DNA from: Pirellulales bacterium
GTDB taxonomy: Bacteria; Planctomycetota; Planctomycetia; Pirellulales; JACPPG01
Direction of reading: 5' to 3'
Length of the DNA stretch: 64,000 bases
Assembly (NCBI GenBank): GCA_036499395.1
Contig: DASYDW010000129.1
Coordinates: 62,001 to 126,000 of the forward strand
Part shown: positions 44,622-53,457 of the stretch, piece after piece
Layout of the letters: every line of letters begins with the position of its first letter
Position numbering within the stretch: position 1 is the stretch's first letter
Made by a program: the position numbers and the translations under genes
Notes under the pieces: model-generated
What the model was told of the DNA's origin: nothing
The model's input: only the letters and a program-made list of their open reading frames with translations
The model's database searches: none

Positions 44622-47600
44622 CTACTCGGCCCTTCTCAGAAATTCTGTACTATTGACTTTGCCGTCGAACTTGCCTGTTGCGGTGATCACCTCGCTCAGT
44701 TGTTTGCGAACATCGTCGAGCGAGAAGCTGTTCGCGGCCACGCGTCCGTCGGGGTCGATCAGGACGTAGGTCGGAATGCTCGACACGGCGAACCGTTTCG
44801 GTATGTCGGTGCTCGACCAATCTCCCAGCAGCGCGTGCTTCCACGGAAGCTGATGCGTGTTTAGAAACTCTTTCGCGCGCGCCGGGTCATGATCCAGGTT
44901 CGCGCCGATGACGATCAGTTCCGGTCGGGACATGAGCGACTCGCGCAGCTTTTCAACTTCGCCCATGCGCGAAACGCAGGCACCACACCACGAGGCCCAG
45001 AAGTCGATCAGCACGTACTTGCCGCGCAACTCGGCCAGCTTTTGTTTCGTGCCGTCCATCATTGCGAACTCAACGTCCGGCGCTGGGTCGCGCACCTTGA
45101 GCACCGGCACCTTGACTGTATCCAGATCGAGTGTCGCTTCCCCCTTGGGCACGTTCACATGCATGACGAGTTGCCCCACGGGATGCGTCAGGCATCCTTC
45201 CGTACTTCCATACAGCTTGAACGCAAGGTCATATTCGCCCGGCGGTACGCCTGAGATGCGAAATCGTCCGTCGGGATCAGGCTTCACAAAAAAATGATCG
45301 AGCGTATTTAAGAAAGCTGTTCCTTCGAGAGAGTTCGTCCACGCATCGTTCCAGCCTTGGCTGCCGTCAAAGCCATAGGCCGCGATCGCCGGCGGCGGTG
45401 TGATGCCCGGCCGGCGCGGCACCAGATAGTTCAAGCCGAAGTGATAGTCGAAGCCCGCCGGCGCCGCTGGATCGAGCGCCAGTTGCCCGCTGATTTCCGT
45501 TCCGCCTTCGCCCAGCGTCACTGAGATACTTTCTCCCGGCGCAGGATGAAGCGACAACGAGCGACTCGAACTCAACGGACCTTCGCTCGACCAATGAATG
45601 CTCCCTTCGACGTGACAGGGGATCGGAGGAACGCGGCCAAATTCGAATGAGCCATCGTCCGACGTCTTGGCGTGCAGGCTGAAACGTCCGCGCGGAGCGT
45701 CCCCTCCTTGCTCGCGAATTGGATCGAGTCGTACATCCCACTTCGGAATTGCCTTGCCCGCTTGCACCAAGCGCCCCGTTACCTTAGCCCACCGCCGCGT
45801 TTGGATCTCGCCGGGAACCTTGTCCGCCGCGCGTTCCGCTTCGCCGTAGTGATCTGGCGACACGATGACCAATGAGTATCGCTCTAACTGGTGAGGGATC
45901 TCGAAGCGTCCTTGCTCGTCGGTCGGGACGGAATCATTCGATGGCGGGCCGCCAGTCTCTTCGTCGAGGTTGCGCAAATCCAACTGCTCGGAATAGCTTC
46001 CCACATAGACCCGCGCTCCGGCCAACGGACGTCCGTCGTCGGTAACGACGCGCCCTTCATAGTGCGGCGCTGGCGTGAGCCGAATATCTTGATCGGAAAT
46101 TTCATCGCCGACGCTATACCACCCCAGCCGCGCCGTGGCATAGCCCGGCGCCTCGATCTGCAAGCTGTGCTTGACATCGGTGCGATCGGGCCGGTAATCG
46201 AATCTTCGCCCTTTCGCCGTTTCGGCCTGGTCACGTTCGACGAGAGGAAAATCAGGCCGGAACGAAATCATCGGTACGATTATGAAGTTCGAGATCCGCT
46301 TACCACTGACAGCGTCCGTCACACGGCCACGGAAGCGCAGCTTCGGCTGCAAGACGAACTCTTGTTCCGTATCGTCCGCTGTAAATGTGGTCTCGGCCAT
46401 GGCGTAATCGCCAATCGCCGAAACTCGAAACGAAACCGCGTCGTCGGGGGCCCAGGTCCACTCGTAGATACCTTGTTTGTCAGGATGTCGCGGAATCTGC
46501 GAGTCGAGGACGTTGGGATGATCGCAGTTGTAAAGTGATTCCGCCCCCCGCCAGCCAGCAATCTGAAACAGCGCCTTCGAAATCGGCTGTCCCTCGACAT
46601 TGACCAAGCGCACCCGCAACGTCTTCCCCGGCTTCAATTGCACGTCCAATGGGGACATGCCGGCGCCAACGTTGACGAAGCGCATCTCGGGCATCCACCC
46701 CTTGGCGACGATCGTCACGCGCATCTTGCCCGGCGACAGTGGCGGAAAGCGGTACGCGCCATGTTCGTCGGCGCGTACCTCTTGCTCAGGCCGATGCTCC
46801 CAATACGGACGATCACCCCAAATCGCCAGCGCGCCCACAACCGGTTTGCCGTCAGGGTCGGTGATCGTACCAGTCAATTGCTTGCCGCCGTGCATTACCA
46901 TCTCGGCCGTCTGCTCGCGCAGCGCCTTCATCGATACCGTCGGCTCGGCCCAGTTCGCATCGCTCACATAGTCGGGGTGACGGAGCTTGATCTGAATCGG
47001 CAGGTTATCTCCCGCCGGCGCGTTTCGCAGTATCCAGCGCCCCTGGGCGTCGGTGCGGATTGCCGTGGCTCCGTTGGACAACCAAGTATCGACAAATGGG
47101 CGGCTCTTCGAAATTTCCTTAACCTTGCCACGATCATATTTGACGTCGACGTACGCTCCCTCTATCGGCTCGCCTTGTTCGTTTTTGATCACGCCGCCGA
47201 GTGCGGTGCCAGGCTGCATTTGAAATGTGAACTCGTCGGGAAGTACACGGTCTTCGGGGACGTTCGTGTCCCAATTGGCAAACAACGGAACGTAGCCCGC
47301 CTTCGACGACCACAGCCGCATAATGGTTAGAATCTCCGGCAGCGCGACCTCGACCTCACCCTGCTCGTCGCATGTGTAATCTTGATTGGATTTGAAATCC
47401 TTTTCGTCCGTCCAGACGCTGGCATGGATATGAGCCCCGGCGATGGGCTTGCCATCCGAGTCGACGACGCGGACCAGAATATTTCCTTTCGTCGTTGCGA
47501 TGACTCGATTGGTTGATGGCGAGATGCGCTTGGCCGGCTCAGATTCCGCGGTGTCGGCCGGTGCTGTCGGGACCGGCTTTGTCACTTCCTTCTTCTCTGC

Positions 47601-48944
47601 TTCGACGCTCGTGGTTTGATCGGTGGTCTTCGTGCTCTGCCCCGCATCCTGGACGACCGGAGTGTCGTTACTACTCTTTTCCGAAGTATTCTCTGACTGC
47701 GCCGCAGCCGGCGCTTCATCCGCATCACTCGCGATCGGGCTGAACGGGCGCAGCACGCCCAGTACCACCACGACCAGCGCCGTTGTCACGAGCAGCCCAC
47801 GGCGAAATCGCGCCGAGGCCGGATGGCGCCGCGACGTGCGATCCAGAATCCAATTCACCCGATCCGCAAGCTCCGAGCGCTCGGCCATGCCGATGCCCGC
47901 CACCAAACGGGCCGGGCGACCCGCCAGCGCCGCGGCCACTTCCACGAGTCCGGTCGCATAGTCGACCGCCGCGACTCCCATTGCCAACACGCGATCGTCG
48001 CAAGCTCGCTCGCGCTCTTCGCGCATCCGCCGCAGCGCCAGCCACGCCAGCGGGTGAACCCAATACAACGTGGCCGCCACGCGCGCCGCCAATTGCCATA
48101 CGATGTCGCGCCGGTCGACGTGCGCCAGCTCGTGCGACAACACCAGCCGGATCTTTTCCCGCGACCAGTTCGTGCAATCGGCCGGGCAGAGAATTCGCGG
48201 CTGCCAGATCCCTATCACTACCGGCACGCGCACCTGCGGTGAGATGCCAAGCCGTACGCGCGACCGCGCCGCCAAGTTCGGTATCAGTTCCCGCATCGCT
48301 TGCTCGAAGCGCGCGTCGTGAATCACCGTGGCGCCGCGCGCCAACAGCTCGGCCCGGACAATGCATCGCAACAGCAACAGTCCTTGCAAGACGATTCCCA
48401 GAACCCACGTGCCAACGACGATTCGTAGCAATGTCCCGGTAAGGGATACGCCATCGATCACGACAGGTGATGCAGCGGCGAGTGACGATTCGACGGGCAC
48501 AGCGTCGACGCGCGTCACCGGCGCGCTAGTCGGCAGCGACTCCGCCGATCGCTGCCCCTCGATCGGCAAAGCAAAAGCCCACGGGTTCTCGCGCGTGCGG
48601 GCCGACTGTTGTTCACCGACTGGCGATTGCACGAGATCCGGCGTGGACGAGTTTTGAACCGCGTATGGTGCCACAACACGTTCGGCCTCGGCCGTGGCGG
48701 CAGCCGGCTCGAGCGTGAAACCCAACGGCACGCCGGGTAACGCCAGAAACAGAGCCGGCACGGCCAATAGCCCGATCAAGGCGAATTGCCAGATGCAATA
48801 ACGCACGCCGGCCGACGAGCGGCGCGAGAGCCGCGCCGCGATCCAGGCCAGTCCCAACAAGCATGTCGCCCACGCCAGCGACGAAACCATCATCGGCACG
48901 CCGCGTTCCTCGATCGTGCCGAGTAGCGAGCTTAGGAGTGCCAT
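44622..48944 (-). CDS. BlaR1-type M56 metallopeptidase fused to regulatory-like domains and a thioredoxin domain
   Basis: The predicted protein has 1440 residues. The N-terminal approximately 400 residues are the BlaR1/MecR1 membrane metallopeptidase: several spans, zinc motif HELAHVDRRD at 271-280, and the third ligand region RERACDDRVL. A final span (GLLVTTALVVVVLGVLRP) lies near 383-400. After an acidic/Thr-rich linker come several carboxypeptidase-regulatory-like domains (such as LTGTITDPDGKPVVGALAIW). A thioredoxin/TlpA domain ends the protein: FWASWCGACVSRMGEVEKL (CxxC at about 1320-1323), with IPTYVLIDPDGRV near 1391. BlaR1 proteins cut the repressor BlaI when they sense a signal. The gene starts 15 bases after blaI (48960-49355). 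Confidence 0.9.
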   Translation of the reverse strand: MALLSSLLGTIEERGVPMMVSSLAWATCLLGLAWIAARLSRRSSAGVRYCIWQFALIGLLAVPALFLALPGVPLGFTLEPAAATAEAERVVAPYAVQNSSTPDLVQSPVGEQQSARTRENPWAFALPIEGQRSAESLPTSAPVTRVDAVPVESSLAAASPVVIDGVSLTGTLLRIVVGTWVLGIVLQGLLLLRCIVRAELLARGATVIHDARFEQAMRELIPNLAARSRVRLGISPQVRVPVVIGIWQPRILCPADCTNWSREKIRLVLSHELAHVDRRDIVWQLAARVAATLYWVHPLAWLALRRMREERERACDDRVLAMGVAAVDYATGLVEVAAALAGRPARLVAGIGMAERSELADRVNWILDRTSRRHPASARFRRGLLVTTALVVVVLGVLRPFSPIASDADEAPAAAQSENTSEKSSNDTPVVQDAGQSTKTTDQTTSVEAEKKEVTKPVPTAPADTAESEPAKRISPSTNRVIATTKGNILVRVVDSDGKPIAGAHIHASVWTDEKDFKSNQDYTCDEQGEVEVALPEILTIMRLWSSKAGYVPLFANWDTNVPEDRVLPDEFTFQMQPGTALGGVIKNEQGEPIEGAYVDVKYDRGKVKEISKSRPFVDTWLSNGATAIRTDAQGRWILRNAPAGDNLPIQIKLRHPDYVSDANWAEPTVSMKALREQTAEMVMHGGKQLTGTITDPDGKPVVGALAIWGDRPYWEHRPEQEVRADEHGAYRFPPLSPGKMRVTIVAKGWMPEMRFVNVGAGMSPLDVQLKPGKTLRVRLVNVEGQPISKALFQIAGWRGAESLYNCDHPNVLDSQIPRHPDKQGIYEWTWAPDDAVSFRVSAIGDYAMAETTFTADDTEQEFVLQPKLRFRGRVTDAVSGKRISNFIIVPMISFRPDFPLVERDQAETAKGRRFDYRPDRTDVKHSLQIEAPGYATARLGWYSVGDEISDQDIRLTPAPHYEGRVVTDDGRPLAGARVYVGSYSEQLDLRNLDEETGGPPSNDSVPTDEQGRFEIPHQLERYSLVIVSPDHYGEAERAADKVPGEIQTRRWAKVTGRLVQAGKAIPKWDVRLDPIREQGGDAPRGRFSLHAKTSDDGSFEFGRVPPIPCHVEGSIHWSSEGPLSSSRSLSLHPAPGESISVTLGEGGTEISGQLALDPAAPAGFDYHFGLNYLVPRRPGITPPPAIAAYGFDGSQGWNDAWTNSLEGTAFLNTLDHFFVKPDPDGRFRISGVPPGEYDLAFKLYGSTEGCLTHPVGQLVMHVNVPKGEATLDLDTVKVPVLKVRDPAPDVEFAMMDGTKQKLAELRGKYVLIDFWASWCGACVSRMGEVEKLRESLMSRPELIVIGANLDHDPARAKEFLNTHQLPWKHALLGDWSSTDIPKRFAVSSIPTYVLIDPDGRVAANSFSLDDVRKQLSEVITATGKFDGKVNSTEFLRRAE

Positions 48945-48959
48945 CGGTATGCCCTCGAT

Positions 48960-49355
48960 TTACTTGTTCTGGTTCTCTTGCCGCGCGTTTTCGATCAACG
49001 CGGTCATTCGCTGCCACTGCTCGTCGGTCATGTCGGCGGCCGACAGGTCCAACAGTGCCGCCACGGCATCGTCGGGCGAGTTGCCGAAGAACGTGCCCAG
49101 CAGTCGGCGCAGGGCGGTACGCTGCGAACGCTCGCGCGACACGGCCGAGCGATATAGATAACGCTTGCCGTCGCGGCGAAACTTCAGCCATCCCTTGTCG
49201 ACCAGCAGCCCCAGCATCGTGCGCACGGCGGAATAGCTGGGGGGATTGGCCAGATTGGCTCGCACCTCGGTCACGCTGGCTTCGCGCAGGCGCTCGATCG
49301 TTTCGATGATCTGCCGTTCGCGTTTGCCCAGTTCCAGCGGTGTTTTATTCGACAT
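48960..49355 (-). CDS. BlaI/MecI-family repressor, leftward module
   Basis: The predicted protein has 131 residues and should repress the following BlaR1 gene and itself. The winged-helix DNA-binding part contains LGKRERQIIETIERLREASV, YSAVRTMLGLLVDKGWLKFR and DGKRYLYRSAVSRERSQR. The C-terminal helix is the dimerisation part (LLGTFFGNSPDDAVAALLD). It begins at the ATG at 49355, and AAGGATGGG upstream can serve as ribosome binding site. It has its own promoter at 49395-49423 with the palindrome TGCCA-N6-TGGCA just downstream. The BlaR1 fusion gene follows after 15 bases and should be controlled by it. Confidence 0.9.
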   Translation of the reverse strand: MSNKTPLELGKRERQIIETIERLREASVTEVRANLANPPSYSAVRTMLGLLVDKGWLKFRRDGKRYLYRSAVSRERSQRTALRRLLGTFFGNSPDDAVAALLDLSAADMTDEQWQRMTALIENARQENQNK

Positions 49356-49372
49356 GTCGACCCATCCTTAAG

Positions 49373-49388
49373 TGCCATTCATTTGGCA
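49373..49388. promoter_or_regulatory. candidate operator of the leftward BlaI module
   Basis: TGCCA (49373-49377), a 6-base spacer and TGGCA (49384-49388) form a symmetrical site around the expected transcription start. TTGGCATGT recurs at 49383-49391 and 49401-49409, 18 bp apart, and the second copy lies in the promoter spacer. This layout is typical of a dimeric repressor with two sites. Confidence 0.55.
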
Positions 49389-49394
49389 TGTGTC

Positions 49395-49423
49395 AATCTA
49401 TTGGCATGTAACGACGAAGTCAA
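49395..49423 (-). promoter_or_regulatory. candidate sigma70-type promoter of the leftward blaI
   Basis: On the minus strand TTGACT (49418-49423) is followed by a 17-bp spacer and TAGATT (49395-49400). Both hexamers are close to the consensus TTGACA/TATAAT. The predicted transcript starts near 49388 and contains the blaI leader of about 33 bases. A TTGGCATGT half-site lies within the spacer. Confidence 0.65.
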
Positions 49424-49552
49424 GAGTTTTTCACATCGAAAAAAGTCATCCAAAGCTGCATGTCGACCGCCACGCCTTGGTTGCCACTGTTAGCTCGTCT
49501 AGCAGTGTCAGCAAGTCAGCAGCGGCACACGACTATGGTATCGTTTTAAATC

Positions 49553-49580
49553 TTGACGGCGTTCAAATGAACGCTATGAT
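49553..49580 (+). promoter_or_regulatory. candidate promoter with embedded palindromic operator for the rightward blaI
   Basis: TTGACG (49553-49558) and TATGAT (49575-49580) are separated by 16 bp, and those 16 bp are exactly the palindrome GCGTTCAAATGAACGC (49559-49574; arms GCGTTCA/TGAACGC). A further half-site TGAACGCC lies at 49591-49598, just downstream. A repressor bound here would block RNA polymerase directly. The ATG of blaI is at 49621. Confidence 0.7.
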
Positions 49581-49620
49581 GACTGTCAATTGAACGCCAT
49601 TAAGCGAGGGCTATCCGCTT

Positions 49621-50004
49621 ATGTCCAAGCGACCAGAACTGGCCAAGTCGGAACTCGAGATCGCCCGCATCGTGTGGGGCCTGCGGCAGGCCACGGTGCG
49701 CCAGGTTCTGGATGCTCTGCCCGAGAATCGTGGGCTCGATTTCAAGACCGTGCAAACGTATTTGCGCCGCCTCGAGGCCAAGGGGTACGTCAAAACCAGC
49801 CGTGATGGGCGCAGCAATGTCTACAAACCGATCATCCGGCCGGGCCGGGTCATCGGCGAAGTCGTTGATGACATGCTGAACCGGCTGTTCGATGGCCAGG
49901 TTCTGCCGCTCTTTCAGCACATGGTCAACGATCGAGGGTTGTCCAGCGACGAAGTGCGACAGCTTCGCGAGCTTCTCGACCAAATGGAGAAGGAATCGCC
50001 ATGA
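49621..50004 (+). CDS. BlaI/MecI-family repressor, rightward module
   Basis: The predicted protein has 127 residues. The winged-helix part contains LAKSELEIARIVWGLRQATV, VRQVLDALPENRGLDFKTVQ and TYLRRLEAKGYVKTSRDGRS, then the C-terminal dimerisation helices (EVVDDMLNRLFDGQVLPLF). Its stop overlaps the start of the BlaR1 gene (ATGA), so the two are translated together. It is divergent from the other blaI, and the two share a 265-bp gap, yet each has its own promoter and palindrome. This suggests that each BlaI controls its own module. Confidence 0.9.
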   Translation: MSKRPELAKSELEIARIVWGLRQATVRQVLDALPENRGLDFKTVQTYLRRLEAKGYVKTSRDGRSNVYKPIIRPGRVIGEVVDDMLNRLFDGQVLPLFQHMVNDRGLSSDEVRQLRELLDQMEKESP

Positions 50005-51914
50005 CCTTTTCTTCAGAGAACTTTGCTCATCTCGCCTGGGCCCACCTTTGGCAAACGACGATCGTGGCGCTCGTGATAGGCCTTATCGTAAGAATCTGCT
50101 GCCGGTCTCGGCCGCGGCTGGCCTACGCGCTCTGGATGCTGGTCATCGTCAAATCGCTCGTGCCGCCCGTTTGGAGCAGCCCCGTCGGCATCTTTAGTTG
50201 GGCACTGGCCGATCGTGCGGCCGTAACCGATCGTGGAGCACTGACTGACAGCTTGGCAGCGCGAACTCCTCAGCTCATCGAACCGAGCGAGGCTGCAAAC
50301 AGTCCGCCGCAAGTCTCCGTCGTGGGCGACATTACTTCGCAGGACACACACGACCTTTCTGGCGAGACCATCGCGAAGGAATATCCGGAGCGACCACGTC
50401 TTCACGTGATCGTCTTTGCACTTTGGCTGACCGGGTTGCTTCTCGGCGCGGGATACGTACTAGAGAAACGACTTATCGCCGCGCGTCTGATCCACCGCTC
50501 GCGCCTTCCCGTGGACGAACGCTTATCGTCGGCCCTGCGCAATCTGTCGCGACAGCTTGGCGTAAAACGGAATGTCCGATTGATCGTGACCTCGAGGCCT
50601 ATCGGTCCGGCCGCCTTCGGTCTGTTTCGGCCTACAATCCTGCTCCCCGAGGCACTGCTTAACGGTACGCCCCCAGAGCGCGTCGAGCTGGTGCTCGCGC
50701 ACGAGCTTATCCATATCCGCCGAAGGGACGTTGCGGCCAGCACGGTGCAACTCGTCGCGCAACTCACCTGGTGGTTCAACCCGATCATCTGGTGGGTGAA
50801 TCAAAAACTCACCCGCGAGCGCGAACGTTGTTGCGACGAAGAACTACTCTCGGGCCTCGGCTGCAAGCCGGCGCTCTATGCGCGCACGCTGTTAAACGTT
50901 CTCGAACTGAGCGGACGATTGCGCTCGCTCGTCGCGCAGCCGGGCATGCGAGCCTTGGAAGTCAATTCACAAAGATTGGAGTCCATCATGAAGTATGCAC
51001 AGATCGATCATCGGTGGACCGTGCGAATCTCGCGAATCTGCTTCCTGGTGGGATTGCTAATGCTCCTTCCGGGAACGGGACTGACTCTGCAGCAGCAACT
51101 GCAAGCCAACGACGATCGCGGCGCTGCACCCGCTGCCGCCGACCCGACGCCCGAGCAACAGGTGCAAGGGACGTGGACTGTCGCGCGGTGTGAATTCTCG
51201 GGAAAGCCCGACAATGAAATCGTCGACGTGGAACATGCGATCGTCGATGGCAAATGGTTTCGCCCCAACCGTCGGACGTCGATGTACCGGTTGAAATTCG
51301 ACGCCACCAAAAATCCCATGTGGGTCGATCTGTCGGCCGACCGCTTGGGCGATCGAACCTTGAAAGGGATCTGCGCGCTGGACGGAGATAAACTAACGAT
51401 CTGTTACTCCTACGACCCGGACCTGGCGCGGCCGACCGAGTTCAAAACCACACCGGACGCCCAGGCCTATCTGTACGTCCTGGAGCGGGTGAAAGTCGGC
51501 GCTCCGAAGACCACACGCCGTGTCGAATCTTCGCCATCGATTGCCAGCGCAGTTCCGCAGCCTGATCTAGCAGCAATGCAGGGCAAATGGAGAATCACTC
51601 GCTGTGAATTCACCGGCGGGGATTCACGGAGCATTGTCGGCACGGAAGACGAGATCCGCGGCAATAGTTGGCTACGGTCTAAACGCCGCACGGCCGAGTA
51701 CCGGTTCCACTTCGACGCCAGCCAGAGTCCGATGCTGGTCGATCTCTCGGCGGATCGCTTGGGGGATGAAACGCTCAAAGGCATTTGCTCGCTGGACGGC
51801 GACACGCTCAAAATCTGCTATTCGTACAACCCAAGCGCGCCGCGGCCGACGGAATTCAAAACCACGCCGGACGTCAGAGCCTACCTGTACGTGCTGGAGC
51901 GGGTGAAAGAGTAG
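50001..51914 (+). CDS. BlaR1-type M56 metallopeptidase fused to two TIGR03067 domains
   Basis: The predicted protein has 637 residues. Membrane spans lie near 12-33 and 40-60, with others at about 135-153 and 345-360. The zinc motif HELIHIRRRD is at 234-243 and the third ligand region RERERCCDEELL at 272-283. Two copies of the roughly 110-residue TIGR03067 domain follow at about 386-498 and 523-635, each with the pattern QGxWxxxRCEF...DLSADRLGD...TLKGIC...ICYSY...RPTEFKTTPD. TIGR03067 is an exported domain common in planctomycetes, of unknown function, and may be the sensor here. It is translationally coupled to blaI through ATGA. Its sequence differs clearly from the leftward BlaR1. Confidence 0.9.
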   Translation: MTFSSENFAHLAWAHLWQTTIVALVIGLIVRICCRSRPRLAYALWMLVIVKSLVPPVWSSPVGIFSWALADRAAVTDRGALTDSLAARTPQLIEPSEAANSPPQVSVVGDITSQDTHDLSGETIAKEYPERPRLHVIVFALWLTGLLLGAGYVLEKRLIAARLIHRSRLPVDERLSSALRNLSRQLGVKRNVRLIVTSRPIGPAAFGLFRPTILLPEALLNGTPPERVELVLAHELIHIRRRDVAASTVQLVAQLTWWFNPIIWWVNQKLTRERERCCDEELLSGLGCKPALYARTLLNVLELSGRLRSLVAQPGMRALEVNSQRLESIMKYAQIDHRWTVRISRICFLVGLLMLLPGTGLTLQQQLQANDDRGAAPAAADPTPEQQVQGTWTVARCEFSGKPDNEIVDVEHAIVDGKWFRPNRRTSMYRLKFDATKNPMWVDLSADRLGDRTLKGICALDGDKLTICYSYDPDLARPTEFKTTPDAQAYLYVLERVKVGAPKTTRRVESSPSIASAVPQPDLAAMQGKWRITRCEFTGGDSRSIVGTEDEIRGNSWLRSKRRTAEYRFHFDASQSPMLVDLSADRLGDETLKGICSLDGDTLKICYSYNPSAPRPTEFKTTPDVRAYLYVLERVKE

Positions 51915-51988
51915 CCCATCACGCGCGGCACGTTTCTGGCATTCCGAGGCGACGCCCGACGCGCTCGCGCACGATATATGAACTCAAT

Positions 51989-53374
51989 CTACAGCAGCCC
52001 GCTCACCACGTTGCCAGTCGTCAATGTAAACGGCCGGCCCAGGTGGTCGTGAATCTCGCTGCGTGGATCGATTCCCAGGCAGTGGAACATCGTGGCGTGT
52101 ATATCGACCGGATCGATCGGCGTGGTCGCGGGGAACGCGGCGATCTTGTCCGAGGCCCCGATCACTTGCCCGCCGCGAATGCCGCCGCCCGCCAGCAGCA
52201 CCGACTGGCACGATCCCCAGTGATCGCGCCCGGCGTTGGCGTTGATCTTCGGCGTGCGGCCGAACTCTCCCATCACCACGATCAGCGTTTCGTCCAGCGT
52301 GCCGCGCGCGGACAGGTCATCCAACAGCGCCGACAGACTGTGGTCGACCATCGGCAGCAGTTCCCCTTGCAACGCTTCGAAGTTTTTTGAATGCGTGTCC
52401 CAGCCGTCGCAGACGGTCATTTCATTAAAGTGAATCACGGTCATCGGCACGCCTGCCTCGGACAAACGTCGCGCGAGTAGCATGGCCCGACCGAAGCGAT
52501 GGTTCCCGTAAGCTTTGCGCAGTTTCGCCGGCTCACCGTCGAGCGAGAACGTGCTGGCCGAATTCCCACTGGCGCCCGATAACACGACCGCCTGATCGCG
52601 CAGCTCCAGGTACGACTGGGCCGCGGCCGCGATCGGCCGGCGCGATTCCACCAGCGACAACAGCCGCGCCCGGCGCTCCATACGTTCGGCCGCCACATCG
52701 TCGGGCCGATTCAGGGCCGGGACCGCGTCCCCTGCGCCGGGATCACCATCCACACACAAAGGATCGAAGATCGTTCCCAGAAAACCGGCGCCACCGCCAC
52801 GAAATACCTGTCGGGCCCGCACGAATTCGCCGGATATGCTGCTGCGTGTGGCCAATTGCGGGATCGCCACGTAGCCCGGCAACTGCGCTGCCTGCTTGCG
52901 CTGCGCCGCCACCAGCGCGGCCACACACGGAAAATCAGTCCGGTCGGGAGGCCGCACGTCGTTGTCGATCTCGGGCCGTTCGACTTCACGCCCGGTCAGC
53001 GTGTAGTAGATCATCGGCGTATGGTTGTGATTGTGATGGCTCACAGAGCGCACAATCGCAAACTGCTTCGAGCGCGCCGCCAGCAGCGGCAAATGCTCGC
53101 AGACTTGCAAGCCGGGCGTGGCCGTGTCGATCGCCTGAAACGGTCCACGAATCTCGGCCGGTGCTGCCGGCTTCAGATCCCACATGTCTAGGTGCGAGGG
53201 GCCACCCAGTAGATAAACGAAGATGCACGACCGCGCCCGCCCCAGCGACGGCGTTGTCGCTAGTCCGCGCGCCAATTGCGGCGCCATCCCGCTGGCCAGC
53301 GCCAGACCCCCGCCCACCCGCAGGAAACTGCGCCGGTTGATCGACGTCGCGAGGGATGGGTGAGGAATCGGCAT
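51989..53374 (-). CDS. DUF1501 family protein
   Basis: The predicted protein has 461 residues and begins with a twin-arginine-type signal (INRRSFLRVGGGLALASGMA). It has the DUF1501 features FVYLLGGPSHLDMWDLKP, IVRSVSHHNHNHTPMIYYTL, VMGEFGRTPKINANAGRDHW and LLAGGGIRGGQVIGASD. It is about 40 residues shorter than the copy at 29362. A second DUF1501 gene (53458-54930) lies 83 bases upstream on the same strand; there is no PSCyt1/DUF1553 partner beside this pair. The two are recognisable duplicates. Confidence 0.9.
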   Translation of the reverse strand: MPIPHPSLATSINRRSFLRVGGGLALASGMAPQLARGLATTPSLGRARSCIFVYLLGGPSHLDMWDLKPAAPAEIRGPFQAIDTATPGLQVCEHLPLLAARSKQFAIVRSVSHHNHNHTPMIYYTLTGREVERPEIDNDVRPPDRTDFPCVAALVAAQRKQAAQLPGYVAIPQLATRSSISGEFVRARQVFRGGGAGFLGTIFDPLCVDGDPGAGDAVPALNRPDDVAAERMERRARLLSLVESRRPIAAAAQSYLELRDQAVVLSGASGNSASTFSLDGEPAKLRKAYGNHRFGRAMLLARRLSEAGVPMTVIHFNEMTVCDGWDTHSKNFEALQGELLPMVDHSLSALLDDLSARGTLDETLIVVMGEFGRTPKINANAGRDHWGSCQSVLLAGGGIRGGQVIGASDKIAAFPATTPIDPVDIHATMFHCLGIDPRSEIHDHLGRPFTLTTGNVVSGLL

Positions 53375-53457
53375 AGCCAGTCGAACTCAGTCAACTTCGT
53401 GGAGACTTCTGGGCCGTCGATATTCACCGCCAAGCATTCGTGACGCGAACGGAACGC

